From positions 1 through 42,051 of IMG/VR virus record IMGVR_UViG_3300007351_000028: a stretch of 42,051 nt of DNA. One strand, 5' to 3'. Origin of the DNA: a virus. The notes beneath the pieces are model-generated. The model did not search any database. It was not told where the DNA came from and was given only the letters and a program-made list of their open reading frames with translations. Positions 20,700 through 30,333 of the stretch are shown here, piece after piece. Numbering within the stretch: position 1 is the first letter of the stretch; every line of letters begins with the position of its first letter. The position numbers and the translations under genes were made by a program.

Positions 20700-20974
20700 T
20701 CCACTGCCGAGCCGCCACGCATCGACGCCCGTTGCTCTGGCGTCCAGACCTCGCGCCGCGAAGCTTGCTTCGCCATCCAGGCCGCCGCGACACCATTCCA
20801 GACCTTGATGATCGCATGCGCCAGTACCGCGATCAACAGCACGATACTCCCTGCAATGCTCTCCGTGACCTCGGGCATTACCCCGGACTGCAACCATTTC
20901 CCAAGGAACATGATGAGCGGAACCTGACTTGCCGCTCCACCTGTAACAGCAAGTCCTGTTGCAGCCGGTGGCAT
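20696..20974 (-). CDS. Putative holin
   Basis: The 92-residue protein starts with a Gly/Ala-rich N-terminus, then a hydrophobic stretch around residues 18-30 and a clear transmembrane helix (IAGSIVLLIAVLAHAIIKVW, about 42-61). A charged C-terminus ends the chain. Length, one or two spans and the charged tail fit a phage holin. It is the last leftward gene, and its stop overlaps that of the rightward arm by three bases. No endolysin is found beside it, so the call rests on topology only. Confidence 0.55.
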   Translation of the reverse strand: MPPAATGLAVTGGAASQVPLIMFLGKWLQSGVMPEVTESIAGSIVLLIAVLAHAIIKVWNGVAAAWMAKQASRREVWTPEQRASMRGGSAVD

Positions 20975-20983
20975 GCTAGCCTC

Positions 20984-21352
20984 CTATTTTGGTCTCAGTT
21001 GCTGCTGAAGCTTCCGTGCGCGCAATTCCGCGCCCGCCAAGCGTTTTTCCACGCTAATGGCGCGGCGTTTCAGTTCATCGTTGCGACGCTGTGCTTGGTT
21101 CAATTGCAAATTGACCGATTCCACTTGGTCGATCGCTTGCTTCGCTAGCTTCATAAAATGGTCGTTGGCGTCGTCAAGCTGCTTCGCTAAAGCGTGCATC
21201 TTCCGCTCCACTTCTTCGACCATCCCCGCCAGGGCCACCGACAATCGCGCAAAGCGATGTTCTCTCGAGTTCGGATCGGACGACAATCGCAACACCTGCT
21301 TGGCTTCGGCAAGCGTAGCATCCATGTCGAAAATCGGTTCTCTCCCCACCAT
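20984..21352 (-). CDS. Coiled-coil protein next to the putative holin
   Basis: The 122-residue protein is almost wholly helical from residue 35 to 118, with many Gln, Arg and Lys and heptad-like spacing (MVEEVERKMHALAKQLDDAN, LNQAQRRNDELKRRAISVEK). It lacks a membrane anchor, so it is not a normal inner-membrane spanin. It may be structural or a lysis helper. The start is the ATG at the top of the frame; a GTG nearby is also possible. Confidence 0.6.
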   Translation of the reverse strand: MVGREPIFDMDATLAEAKQVLRLSSDPNSREHRFARLSVALAGMVEEVERKMHALAKQLDDANDHFMKLAKQAIDQVESVNLQLNQAQRRNDELKRRAISVEKRLAGAELRARKLQQQLRPK

Positions 21353-21371
21353 CCCCGCCCCACTGCTATTA

Positions 21372-21827
21372 CTACGGGATTTCGATTTCCGTAGCTGGCC
21401 AATCTACGTTTTGCCCCGCCAGCTTTTGCTGCAGCACCGCATTGACGCGGAACACATAAGAGCTGATGGCGATTGCTAAGTTCTTGATGGCATCGGGAGT
21501 GAAATCGTGTGGAACGCCGTTGGCGTCGCCGTAGGGCAACTTTGCCAATCCCGTTGGAAATCCGAGCCCCGCCGCCAACGCCGCCACGATCCCGGTCACA
21601 TTCGCCCGTGCCTCCGCGTCAATCGCGTAAGGGCCATTGATTTCGGGCGCGGAGACCGAGCGGATTGTAATGGGCTCGATCAGCTTCCGCGCGCCCAAGT
21701 TCCGCAATTGCCGCTCCGCACGCGCAACCACATCGGCATTCCACTCATCGGCGAACGCCTGCCGCTCCGCTCGAGTAAGTGGCTTGCGCCCGGGAATGTC
21801 GCCAACGTCATTGGCAGTGAAGGTCAT
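21372..21827 (-). CDS. DUF4376-like tail-associated protein
   Basis: The 151-residue protein has a helical N-terminal half (LTRAERQAFADEWNADVVAR) and a region (YAIDAEARANVTGIVAALAA, then ISSYVFRVNAVLQQKL) that resembles the DUF4376 domain of phage fibre-associated and tail assembly proteins. It sits just after a fibre-like gene in the direction of transcription, which suits a fibre assembly or accessory role. Confidence 0.6.
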   Translation of the reverse strand: MTFTANDVGDIPGRKPLTRAERQAFADEWNADVVARAERQLRNLGARKLIEPITIRSVSAPEINGPYAIDAEARANVTGIVAALAAGLGFPTGLAKLPYGDANGVPHDFTPDAIKNLAIAISSYVFRVNAVLQQKLAGQNVDWPATEIEIP

Positions 21828-21833
21828 CGTAGC

Positions 21834-22919
21834 TCACCCGTTATTGATGCCGTAGAGCCGGAAGGTGCCCACTTGGACGTTGCCCGAGCTATAGTAGAAT
21901 CGGAGCCCGTCGATTGCCGAGACGCTACCTTCGTACTGTCCGGCGCTAACCACCAAGTAATAATACGGCCCGGTGTTGCGCCGCGAGTAGCTGGTCCAAC
22001 GCAAGATCTTGTAAAACGTAGTTCCCGCCGGATTGTCGATCCGCAGTTGTCCCGAAGTCACCACCTCCGCCACGCCAGTATCGGTGTCCGGAGCGATCTG
22101 GAATTCTGTGCCAGCGGGCGTGGTGGTTTCCGTGACCGCACCCCCCGAACCGGCGATTTCATCAGTTCGATAATTCGCCGTCTGGAATGCTGCAGCAACA
22201 GAAATCCGAGAGCGGAAAACCGCCGTGTCGGTTTGTGGCTGCACGCCATCGAATTCCACCACATACGCGGGATAGGAGCCATCCAGTCCGGTGAAATCAA
22301 TCGCCGCCGAGCCCGCCGCCGTTTGTTCCCAGAGAAAATCTTGCGCGCCCGCCGGCGTCAGCAGCGTTAAGTCCGTGCCGTTGTAAACCACCTCGTACCA
22401 GCGACCTGATTTCACCACGCCCGCGTTGACTCGGAACCCGGCCCGGGTTTTCACCGCTAGCGCACTCAAGCCGCTAATAGCGATGGTCATTTGGCCGGTG
22501 TTGGTGAACCCAGCTTGGAAAAGCCAAATAACGCCAGTGGAATAAGCAGTGATTGGCGTGGAGGGTGTGAGGGTCTGCGAATTGGCGCTGCCGCCGCTAG
22601 TGCCGCCGTACCGCTGGATTTCCTCCGAAACCGTGAGATCGTTGAAACCAACTACTTGATCGGAGATGGTATTGTCCAAGGAATCTTTCACAATTTGTCG
22701 GAAAAGCCCACTGCCGTAAATGCTGGCACGGCCGGCGCTATCCAGCACCACCGGGTTCGCATTCGGCGTGGCGAGGTTGTAATCCGAGTAAGTGTTCTTG
22801 GGCGTTGTGGTCGCAACGATATAAAAGTAGACCTTGCCGGCGTTGAGCGGATCGCCGTTGTTATCGAAGAACTGGGGCTTGGCCTCGTAGATGTTGCCCT
22901 GTGGAGTGATGGTGGTCAT
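21834..22919 (-). CDS. Tail fibre-like protein, paralogue 1
   Basis: The 361-residue protein opens with a domain seen in phage receptor-binding subunits (QFFDNNGDPLNAGKVYFYIV, VLDSAGRASIYGSG). A middle domain begins GGSANSQTLTPSTPI and includes GFTNTGQMTIAISGLSALAV. The C-terminal domain has AFQTANYRTDEIAG and GTFRLYGI. The middle and C-terminal parts recur in the protein encoded at 27881-28894. It probably forms trimeric fibres or spikes. The C-terminal half may decide host range. Confidence 0.7.
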   Translation of the reverse strand: MTTITPQGNIYEAKPQFFDNNGDPLNAGKVYFYIVATTTPKNTYSDYNLATPNANPVVLDSAGRASIYGSGLFRQIVKDSLDNTISDQVVGFNDLTVSEEIQRYGGTSGGSANSQTLTPSTPITAYSTGVIWLFQAGFTNTGQMTIAISGLSALAVKTRAGFRVNAGVVKSGRWYEVVYNGTDLTLLTPAGAQDFLWEQTAAGSAAIDFTGLDGSYPAYVVEFDGVQPQTDTAVFRSRISVAAAFQTANYRTDEIAGSGGAVTETTTPAGTEFQIAPDTDTGVAEVVTSGQLRIDNPAGTTFYKILRWTSYSRRNTGPYYYLVVSAGQYEGSVSAIDGLRFYYSSGNVQVGTFRLYGINNG

Positions 22920-24746
22920 CTATCGCCCCTGGAGAAAGAGATTGGTAGCCGGTACGCTGGCGCGGGCGGTCGCGTCGGGCAGCGCCACAATGCCGCGCGC
23001 CAAGAGTTCCCGCATGTTCCGGGGCGCAATGCCAAGGGTTTCATTGACCAGAGCATTGGCAATCCACGGGCGATTTGCCGCTGCCATGCCGCCTACGCCC
23101 GCGCCAACGCCGGCTATTAACGGCGCCGCCTGCATGATGTTCTCGGGGTGGTAGAAGTAAAGTCCCGCCGCGCCGCCGCCACCAAGAGCAATCGGACCAA
23201 GCCGCTTCACCAGTCCTCGGCCCTTTTCGCTGTCGGCAACGCTGGGCAAGAACCGCTGTGCGCCCGGTGCCATCGCACCAAGTTCCCCGAAGTCCGTGAT
23301 GCTGCGCCCGCCGGCTTCCAGCTTGGCTTGAAGCTTGCTGGGGTCAATGAAGCCGCTAGACTTGTCAAGGGCTTTCTGGAGCCTCAGTGCGCCGGCGTAC
23401 TGGCGATTGGCCAGCTGGTATGCCTCGGCCACGTTTTTCGGCGCATGCGTGAGAAACGCCTCATTAAGAGTTTTGCGAAGATCATTCGAGAGATTGCTCA
23501 CAATCGGATTGGAACTAGCCGCGCCGCCGCTCAGCACGCTTCCGCGCCGCACCATGCCTCGGAAATCCTCGCCCGAGAGGCCGCCAGCACGAAGCGCGTC
23601 CATTACCTTGTCGATTTCTTTCACCACGTTCTTTTGCAGTGATTCTTTAAGATCGAACTGGTTGAGCGCACGGTTCTTCAGATCAATGAGCTTGTTCCAC
23701 AGGCCGATGTCCCAGCTGGGAATATTTTGGCCTTGAGCCAGCGTATCCAACTTCTGCCCGACGCGGGTGGTATGCTGTTCTAATTGCGGCAGTGTGGTTC
23801 GCTCAACGTCCATGCCAACTTGCCGTAGCGCCGCCCGCGAGAACTGCCCTAGCTGTCGTTTATCGTTCCCGCCGAAGGCCCATTCCATGCCATGCGAGGC
23901 TGGTGACATACCGGGGACTTGACCAGGACGAACGTCCACGCCCTGGTTCTGCAACGCCTTTGCACTCTGCGCGTACTGCGGCGTCAAACTGCTGCCGAAG
24001 GTCCGATTCCAGACCGAGCCCACCAGCGGATTGACCACCCCGCGCATCGCCGCGCCGACACCAGCGCCCGTTGCCAGCTGTTCGCTAACTGGTGCATCGT
24101 TCAAGTTCGCGCCCAGGGCGGCGCTCAAGCCGCCCTCGATCGCGCCCTGCCCCATTCGTCCCAGCGTATTAGCGACGAAGCTATTCGTAGCCATGCCGGG
24201 GATGCCCATGGCGCCAATTACTGGCGCCTGGAGCGCTGTCGCCCCGGCCACTTCCGTGAGCGTGCTCTCAATCGGATTGGCCTCTTTGTAGTCCGCCCGC
24301 GCCGCTTTAACCCGAGCGTACTCTTGCGGGTATTGGGACTCCATTGCCAAGTTCACGGCATCGGTGAATGGCATCCCGTTTTGCCAATTCGTGAACGCCT
24401 GCCGAGCCGCGATGCCGCCGGCTTGAAACGGCACACCCAGCCCTTGAATATATCCGTTCATGGCGTTTTTGAACGAGTTCCATTCGACGGGCTCCAGCCC
24501 GCTAACGCCCTTTTCCGCCCGGCCTTGCTGCGTGGTGGGCGCCGGCTCCAGATCGAACTGCAAGCCCAAGCTGGCGCGGATTTTGTTGTCGATTTCCGTG
24601 TCCGGCACGTTTAGCTTTTTGAGCGCTTCACGGGCCGGCCCGATTTCACCATTTTTCTCCAGGAACTCAAAAATGTCCCGGTCCGCGATTTTCTTCTCGC
24701 GGGCGCGATCAATGAACTCCAGTACCGTAAGGCGGGGTTCCGCCAT
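22920..24746 (-). CDS. Large internal virion/ejection-type protein
   Basis: The 608-residue protein is mostly helical with Ala/Gly-rich hydrophobic stretches (TEVAGATALQAPVIGAMGIP, ALGGGGAAGLYFY, LIAGVGAGVGGMAAA). Such segments occur in P22 gp16/gp20 and T7-type internal proteins that enter the host envelope with the DNA. The N-terminus (LTVLEFIDRAREKKIADRDI) is a short helical domain. The call is by composition, size and position; no enzymatic motif such as a lytic transglycosylase is visible. Confidence 0.6.
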   Translation of the reverse strand: MAEPRLTVLEFIDRAREKKIADRDIFEFLEKNGEIGPAREALKKLNVPDTEIDNKIRASLGLQFDLEPAPTTQQGRAEKGVSGLEPVEWNSFKNAMNGYIQGLGVPFQAGGIAARQAFTNWQNGMPFTDAVNLAMESQYPQEYARVKAARADYKEANPIESTLTEVAGATALQAPVIGAMGIPGMATNSFVANTLGRMGQGAIEGGLSAALGANLNDAPVSEQLATGAGVGAAMRGVVNPLVGSVWNRTFGSSLTPQYAQSAKALQNQGVDVRPGQVPGMSPASHGMEWAFGGNDKRQLGQFSRAALRQVGMDVERTTLPQLEQHTTRVGQKLDTLAQGQNIPSWDIGLWNKLIDLKNRALNQFDLKESLQKNVVKEIDKVMDALRAGGLSGEDFRGMVRRGSVLSGGAASSNPIVSNLSNDLRKTLNEAFLTHAPKNVAEAYQLANRQYAGALRLQKALDKSSGFIDPSKLQAKLEAGGRSITDFGELGAMAPGAQRFLPSVADSEKGRGLVKRLGPIALGGGGAAGLYFYHPENIMQAAPLIAGVGAGVGGMAAANRPWIANALVNETLGIAPRNMRELLARGIVALPDATARASVPATNLFLQGR

Positions 24747-24752
24747 TGGGAC

Positions 24753-26516
24753 CTACCTATTCCAGAGTTGCTGGAGAACGTCCTCGGGCGAGCTCGGGGC
24801 GGCGCTGGCCGGCTTCGCCGCGAATTGCTTGAGCGCCGCCACGGCTTCCGCATCGAGCTCGGTCTTGGGAACTTTATTGAGCCGGCTCAAGTCCGCACTG
24901 CCATACTTGACCACGCCGGCGTCCTCTAGCTGCCGCTGGAACCACGGGCGGAATGAGCTGGTTTGGCCGCTCTGCGTCCAGGCTTCGTAGAGCGCCTGTT
25001 CCGCGGCCTTGATGCCCTGAGTGAACTCGAAGTAGTTGAAGATGTTCTCGATGGCTTTCTTGTCCATGTCGATGTTGGCGTTGCCCAGCGAGCTCAACTT
25101 CGACCATTCCAAGTTCGTGATCTTGCCAGCGCCGAAGCTCGCTTTGACATTCGCCGTAGCGATCTGCAGCATGTTCTTCATCACGTACTGGGTATCGGCA
25201 AGGCCCGCGTCGCCCTTGCCATCGACGATGGCTTTGATGGTGGAGTCTAGTTTCTTCTGGTCCATGTTGCCGGACTGCACCAGAATATCGCCAAAACCCT
25301 GGACCACCTGTGCGAACGCGGCGCGGTTTTCGGCAAATCCACCAGTGCGGATATTGTTCAATACCGGCCGCACCGTGTTCACGATATTCATCACGGAGTT
25401 GTTCAGGTCCACCTGCTCGGCCAAATCGCTGCGGTAGGCTTCGCCTTTTTCGGCCCGCGACGTGAGCGCCTTGGCCTCGGACTCGCCCATTCCAGCTTGG
25501 CTTCGACCGCCGCCGCCCGCGCCAGTCCCGGGGATCTGCCCTCCAGAACCCTCGACCATCGGCGCAATCGCCGTGCGCGGGACGTACAGCACCGTACCGG
25601 GCTTGTAACCCATACGCTTGGCATCGGCATCGGTAAGCGGCACCGGCGTCAGCTGGTTCATATCGGCGGGGGTGGGAGTGTTGGCAACCGTCGCGCCAGC
25701 CACTCGCGGGCCTTTGCTGGGATCGTTGACCACGCCAACTTGCTGGCCACCAACATTGACCAGTCCCGAAGTCATCGTACCCGGGTTCGGCCCCTTGGCG
25801 AATTCCAGCAGCTCGGGGCCATTTGGCCCCATGACCGTCTGCGCCCGCGTTCCAGTGATCGTGGACTGCTGCACCGGCACCACTCGATTGCCCAGGTCCA
25901 AGTTGACCATCGCTCCCTGGATCATTGCCATGGAGTCTTTGGCGCTCATCGCGCGCAGCGCGCTCTGCTGGAGCGCGGTCAAGAGCCCCGGGCCATCCTT
26001 TGGCAACTTAGCGAGCATGTCAATCGCACTCTTACGATCCAGCATTCCTTCGCCGTAGAGCTCGCCGATCTTGCCGAGGATCTTGGAGCGAAGCTTTTCC
26101 GTGCCCTCGGGCGTGCCGACGAGAGTTTCCGCCTCCGGGATGAGCGAGCTCGCCGCTTGCCCGAACGCTTCCATCCGCTTCATGCCGAGCGAGAGTTGCT
26201 TCTCCAGGACCTCGAACTGAGTTTTCTGACGCAAGAGCGCGTTCGACGCGAACTCTTGGGCCTTGAACGCTGTGGCCGGGTTCATCGCCATGAGCATGGT
26301 AGCTTTGACGTAATCAATTTCGCCAGTGCGCGGATCGACCGACTGCTGCAAAATTGGCCCGAGAGCTTTGTTGGCCTGGAACTGCTGCTGGAACAGCTGG
26401 TTCTGGTTGAGCATGTTCTGGATTTGGGCAAACTTGCCGAACGTGTCCAGAGGCCCCTGGCCGCCGCCAAGCATTCCGCCGCCCTGCGGCGCAGTAGGCC
26501 ACGGGATGTCAGCCAT
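24753..26516 (-). CDS. Large internal virion/ejection-type protein
   Basis: The 587-residue protein is Gln/Ala/Met-rich and helical (IQNMLNQNQLFQQQFQANKA at the N-terminus). A central Gly-rich linker is followed by a second helical domain (ANVKASFGAGKITNLEWSKL). This is typical of ejection or internal proteins of P22-like phages. The ATG at 26516 is fixed by a TAATG overlap with the upstream gene. Confidence 0.6.
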   Translation of the reverse strand: MADIPWPTAPQGGGMLGGGQGPLDTFGKFAQIQNMLNQNQLFQQQFQANKALGPILQQSVDPRTGEIDYVKATMLMAMNPATAFKAQEFASNALLRQKTQFEVLEKQLSLGMKRMEAFGQAASSLIPEAETLVGTPEGTEKLRSKILGKIGELYGEGMLDRKSAIDMLAKLPKDGPGLLTALQQSALRAMSAKDSMAMIQGAMVNLDLGNRVVPVQQSTITGTRAQTVMGPNGPELLEFAKGPNPGTMTSGLVNVGGQQVGVVNDPSKGPRVAGATVANTPTPADMNQLTPVPLTDADAKRMGYKPGTVLYVPRTAIAPMVEGSGGQIPGTGAGGGGRSQAGMGESEAKALTSRAEKGEAYRSDLAEQVDLNNSVMNIVNTVRPVLNNIRTGGFAENRAAFAQVVQGFGDILVQSGNMDQKKLDSTIKAIVDGKGDAGLADTQYVMKNMLQIATANVKASFGAGKITNLEWSKLSSLGNANIDMDKKAIENIFNYFEFTQGIKAAEQALYEAWTQSGQTSSFRPWFQRQLEDAGVVKYGSADLSRLNKVPKTELDAEAVAALKQFAAKPASAAPSSPEDVLQQLWNR

Positions 26517-27502
26517 TAGGGCGTCCTCATGTAATTCCACGGATCAGGAGATCCATATCCAGTCGCATTTCGGATCGGATCAAGGATCAAACCCTCATTG
26601 CGATCTGGATTTACCCATCCCGATCCCGGAGCCAACTTGTCTTTTTGCTGGTTCATCAACCAGGCCAGGAACAGGTTATTGCTGAGTCCGCTGAGCCCGC
26701 CAGCAATGGCATTGGCCGCGCCCATGGTGCCGGCAGCTTGTGCGCTGCCCATTCCGCTGAGCAAGCTGGCAATGTTCTGGCTCGCGGCTGCGCTGGCGCC
26801 CGCGCCCGTTCCGGCCGCACCCGCACCGATCCCAGCACGTTGCTGCAACCGAGTGAATTCGTTCACATCCCGGCCCAGCAGCATATTGTAAATCTGCTGG
26901 TTCTGGCCCAAGTACGCTGCCATGGACTGCAGATAACGGCTGAATTGCTCCCCGTAGGTCTTGTCGGCTAGCCCGGTAGTGTATTCCGCCGCGCCCTTGA
27001 GGGCCATTCCGCTAGTACCCAGCCCGCGAGCCGCCGCGCTGCTCTGCATCGCTTTGAGGCCCTGGTCTCGAGTGAATTGATAGCCCGGGGTGGATTCCAG
27101 CCACTCTTGGGTGGGAGCCCATTTCTCGGGGAATGGCTGGGAAAGTTCCGCCGCGCGGCCGGGTGTGAGCATTGGCTGGAACGAGGCCATATCGCGGAAC
27201 GCGCCTTGGCCCCCGGAGATGAACGGAATCAAATCCCCTCGGGTAATTCCGAACCTATTCTCCGTGCTGGCAATGCCCTCACGGGCCGCGGCAGTGTATT
27301 TGTCGGCGGCTTCGCCTGCGGCACGGGACTGCATAATTCCGCCAGCGAGCGCCCCAGCGCCCAGCGCCAACGGCACCGCGTTTTCCGTGGCGAACGTCCC
27401 GACGCTTCCCAGCACATTACTGAGAATCTCTCCGGTGCCCTCGAAGCAAGCAGATGCCCCGAGGTGTCGCGCCGGCGGAGGCCAACTAGTGTCGAACATC
27501 AT
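26516..27502 (-). CDS. DNA transfer (ejection) protein, P22 gp7-like position
   Basis: The 328-residue protein is Ala/Gly-rich with a predicted hydrophobic segment (LALGAGALAGGIMQS, about 44-58), a helical stalk with Gln-rich turns (YLQSMAAYLGQNQQIYNMLL) and a low-complexity Ala/Gly run. Related proteins in many podoviruses are annotated as DNA transfer proteins. It begins inside the end of the GNAT-like gene. Membrane insertion during ejection is the expected role, inferred from family and composition. Confidence 0.6.
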   Translation of the reverse strand: MMFDTSWPPPARHLGASACFEGTGEILSNVLGSVGTFATENAVPLALGAGALAGGIMQSRAAGEAADKYTAAAREGIASTENRFGITRGDLIPFISGGQGAFRDMASFQPMLTPGRAAELSQPFPEKWAPTQEWLESTPGYQFTRDQGLKAMQSSAAARGLGTSGMALKGAAEYTTGLADKTYGEQFSRYLQSMAAYLGQNQQIYNMLLGRDVNEFTRLQQRAGIGAGAAGTGAGASAAASQNIASLLSGMGSAQAAGTMGAANAIAGGLSGLSNNLFLAWLMNQQKDKLAPGSGWVNPDRNEGLILDPIRNATGYGSPDPWNYMRTP

Positions 27503-27884
27503 GGCTCCTTAGCACCAAGGTCGAATTCTCTAGCTGGAACCCTAAGAAGTCCGCCAAGCGCCGTCCCTCGGGCGTCCACTCTCGGACAACCATTACGCTA
27601 TACTGCGCGAAGTAGCGGCGCAAGAACTGCGTAGCGGCTCCCTTAACAAACCATTTTCCGTGGGCGGAGGGACGGACAGCGATATGCAGGCTTTCCGGCC
27701 GGCCATAAATCGCGCCCAGACACTCGTGTTCCCGCCAAATCCCCCAACACACTGGACACTTCATCAAGAACGTCATGACGTGCCCAGCGTCCGCGCCCGG
27801 GAACTTTTCCTTGAGCCGCTTCTCCGTGGCTACCCAAACCGCGTCCACGACGCTCCAGCTAACACCTTCGATCACCTGGATCAT
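27486..27884 (-). CDS. GNAT-like protein, T7 gp13-like position
   Basis: The 132-residue protein has a GNAT-type pattern (CLGAIYGRPESLHIAVRPSA, LRRYFAQYSVMVVREWTPEG, RLADFLGFQLENSTLVL). T7 internal protein A (gp13) and its relatives have the same layout, usually without proven acetylation. It lies at the head of the ejection-protein group. A virion or assembly role is more likely than metabolism. The start is an ATGA overlap with the fibre-like gene. Confidence 0.6.
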   Translation of the reverse strand: MIQVIEGVSWSVVDAVWVATEKRLKEKFPGADAGHVMTFLMKCPVCWGIWREHECLGAIYGRPESLHIAVRPSAHGKWFVKGAATQFLRRYFAQYSVMVVREWTPEGRRLADFLGFQLENSTLVLRSHDVRH

Positions 27885-28894
27885 TGGACTCGAGTCCCGC
27901 GCAAAACCGCAGTGCCGCCATCGAGATTGTTGGAATTCGGCAGAATCCGAAGTGCCGTGACCGCACCAGTGCCACCGTTATAGCTGCCCCAGCCCCGCCG
28001 ATCAAAATACAGCCCCGCAGCATCGGTGAACGCGGCCTCATAGGTCAGTTTTTTGTGGCGTGAGGTATTATCAGGGTCGTAGAGCCGTGCATGGGCGGAT
28101 AGGAACTCCCCGGACGCATTGCCCAGCCCGGTGGCTAGCAGCACGCGCGCGGTGTCCTGTGCCGCCGCCGCCACGGTCGCCCCGCTATCGCCATCCAGAT
28201 AGGTCCCAATGTAGCTGGCCGTTTGGAACGCCCCGGCGACTTTCACTCGAAGCCCAACGTCGATGTTGTCGGTGTCGAGCTCCAGATCGTAGATGTCCAA
28301 GTCCCACCAGCCGAACCCGGTCGGCAACGGGTCGAAATCCACACTAGCGCCGCTAAGCGCCTTCGTCCAGACGAAATTCTCTCCCAACCACTTCACAGTT
28401 TGCAGCAACACCACGTTTGGCCCGGCGACCACCGCGAACTCGCACAAGGCTCCAGCGTGAACTTCTCGGCCCTTGAGCGCATTCCCGGCCGGGTCCACCA
28501 CGGCAATTGCAGCCAACCCATTGACTTGGAGCGTCATTGCGGCGGTATTGGTAAACCCCGCTAGAGCAAAAAATCGCTGGCCAACGACATAACCGCTAAT
28601 CGCTGGGGACAAATTGAGTGTTTGCGCGTTGGCACTTCCGCCGGTAACACCGTAGAGCTCGGACAAATTCTGGCTAACAACGCCCAGATTAATCCGCGCG
28701 TTGGCTGCGTTGATCGCGCCAGTTCCACCATCGGAAATAGCCAGCGGAAGCGTAATGGTGGTGGTTCCGCCCCCGCCGCTGCCAGTCCGGCTCCAAAGCG
28801 CAATAAGCAACTCCAACCACACCCGCTGGATGCGGCCATCTTTATCCGTAACAGGCTGATTGATGACCGGAAAAGCTGCTGGAAAATTAGGCAT
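27881..28894 (-). CDS. Tail fibre-like protein, paralogue 2
   Basis: The 337-residue protein has an N-terminal segment AFPVINQPVTDKDGRIQRVW, then a GGGG linker and the fibre motif LPLAISDGGTGAINAANARI common at fibre-domain joints. The middle (GGSANAQTLNLSPAISGYVV, GFTNTAAMTLQVNGLAAIAV) and end (AFQTASYIGTYLDGD) match paralogue 1 at 21834-22919. It is probably an adhesin or adaptor of the tail. Confidence 0.7.
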   Translation of the reverse strand: MPNFPAAFPVINQPVTDKDGRIQRVWLELLIALWSRTGSGGGGTTTITLPLAISDGGTGAINAANARINLGVVSQNLSELYGVTGGSANAQTLNLSPAISGYVVGQRFFALAGFTNTAAMTLQVNGLAAIAVVDPAGNALKGREVHAGALCEFAVVAGPNVVLLQTVKWLGENFVWTKALSGASVDFDPLPTGFGWWDLDIYDLELDTDNIDVGLRVKVAGAFQTASYIGTYLDGDSGATVAAAAQDTARVLLATGLGNASGEFLSAHARLYDPDNTSRHKKLTYEAAFTDAAGLYFDRRGWGSYNGGTGAVTALRILPNSNNLDGGTAVLRGTRVQ

Positions 28895-28895
28895 C

Positions 28896-30323
28896 TTACG
28901 TCCCCATCGGCAACGGGGCAGGCAAATACGCCCCGCTCAATGAGGTTTTAGCGTTCACGCTCCAGAACAACTCAAAGCAGCGATACCGGGAGTATCCTAG
29001 CCGATTCCATTGTGGCTGCGTCAAGTATTCGCCAAGATCGCCAAGTGACTGCCCGATCGGTGTACCGTAGGTTTTGCCAAGATCATCGCTCCAACGGAGA
29101 AAAATCTGGACATCTTCACCGGACGCGGCGTTACCGCCCTCGATCGTGGCCCAGAAGGTATCGAACGTAACGCGCTTGCCTTCGGCGACGATGGGCGGAA
29201 AACCTCGGCGGCGAATAATCGGAGAGCCGTCGTCGGTGTAGGCATTCAAGCTCCATTCGTAGAGCTTGCCGCTGGTGTGGTCCCCGACAATGGTTTTGCC
29301 GCTAAAGTACGCCGCGCAGTTTGCGCGCACCATACACTCGCGGCCCTGTAAATCCAGCCAAACTCGCTCGTGCCACAATTCCGTCCGCAAATCGTAAACC
29401 CAGGTCGCTCCGCGCCCTTCATTCGCACTCGGGAAACACATCACATAAAAGATATGCCCCTCTTGCTGGTACGTGAAAGCATAAGCATTCGTCACGGTTG
29501 AGTACGTGCCGAACTGGTATTCGATAGCGTGCGTGGAAATCCGCTCCACTTTGTACGCTTCGGCTTTGTAAACCTGGAGTGCGCCGTTTTTATCCTGGCC
29601 CAGCCAGAATAACTTCGCTCCGTGCGTCGCGATGGTGTATTGCGCCAAGCACCCATGATCGACAAACGCGCCGGGGGTTAACTGGAATGGGAATGGAGTC
29701 GCCCCCGCGTTGTACCAGATTTCGGTATTCTTGGCGCCGATCAACCAGATGTCCCGGTGCGTTACCGCAATGCCGACCAGTAAATCCGGCGTGGCAGTTT
29801 TGGCAGCGATGTACAGCGGATCGAAAGTAATCGCGTTCGAATCACTGGAAAAGAAATTCCGAGTCCCAGGTTGATTGAACAACAAATAGGTGTCCAAGTA
29901 TGCTACGAAATTAGAGCCCAAGAAGTCCGCATCGGTAATGGAATTGAACGCATGGGAGGACAAGTTGACCGACCAGCCCGAGGCGCTGCCATCGACAATC
30001 ACTAAGTCCGTGCCGTTGTCGAACATGCTCACGCGCGAGGGCGATGCCGAAATCGTCCCCAGTGACGTGAGCGTCCACGCCGTAGAAATCAGGTACAGCG
30101 TGTTCCCGGCGACGCCAAAGCATTCCCCATTCGAGGCCACATAAAGGCCTCGCCAGCCTGTCGTCGCGGCGGTCGCCAAGGTTACCAGCCCCGGCGTGGG
30201 AAGCTGTGTAACAGGCTCGGGGGAGTCTTTGGGATTGAATTCCGGGTACAGATTTACCGAACGCTGTGCTCCGGACCAAAGACTCCGAGCCTGATACGCC
30301 CCGCCAATTAGCGGAACTTTCAC
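28896..30323 (-). CDS. P22 gp10-like tail accessory factor
   Basis: The 475-residue protein begins VPLIGGAYQARSLWSGAQRS, VNLYPEF, the hallmark of the P22 gp10 packaged-DNA stabilisation family. Its length matches P22 gp10 (472). It forms the tail hub under the portal and gp4. The beta-rich body shows repeated strands consistent with a propeller. It sits two genes after gp4 in the direction of transcription, as in P22-like modules. Confidence 0.85.
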   Translation of the reverse strand: MKVPLIGGAYQARSLWSGAQRSVNLYPEFNPKDSPEPVTQLPTPGLVTLATAATTGWRGLYVASNGECFGVAGNTLYLISTAWTLTSLGTISASPSRVSMFDNGTDLVIVDGSASGWSVNLSSHAFNSITDADFLGSNFVAYLDTYLLFNQPGTRNFFSSDSNAITFDPLYIAAKTATPDLLVGIAVTHRDIWLIGAKNTEIWYNAGATPFPFQLTPGAFVDHGCLAQYTIATHGAKLFWLGQDKNGALQVYKAEAYKVERISTHAIEYQFGTYSTVTNAYAFTYQQEGHIFYVMCFPSANEGRGATWVYDLRTELWHERVWLDLQGRECMVRANCAAYFSGKTIVGDHTSGKLYEWSLNAYTDDGSPIIRRRGFPPIVAEGKRVTFDTFWATIEGGNAASGEDVQIFLRWSDDLGKTYGTPIGQSLGDLGEYLTQPQWNRLGYSRYRCFELFWSVNAKTSLSGAYLPAPLPMGT

Positions 30324-30333
30324 CGGTGGGCTC

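Noticed and set aside
25497-26519. A 340-codon rightward frame opposite the ejection-type gene
   Set aside because: Antisense shadow with Arg/His-rich unnatural composition and no neighbours on that strand.
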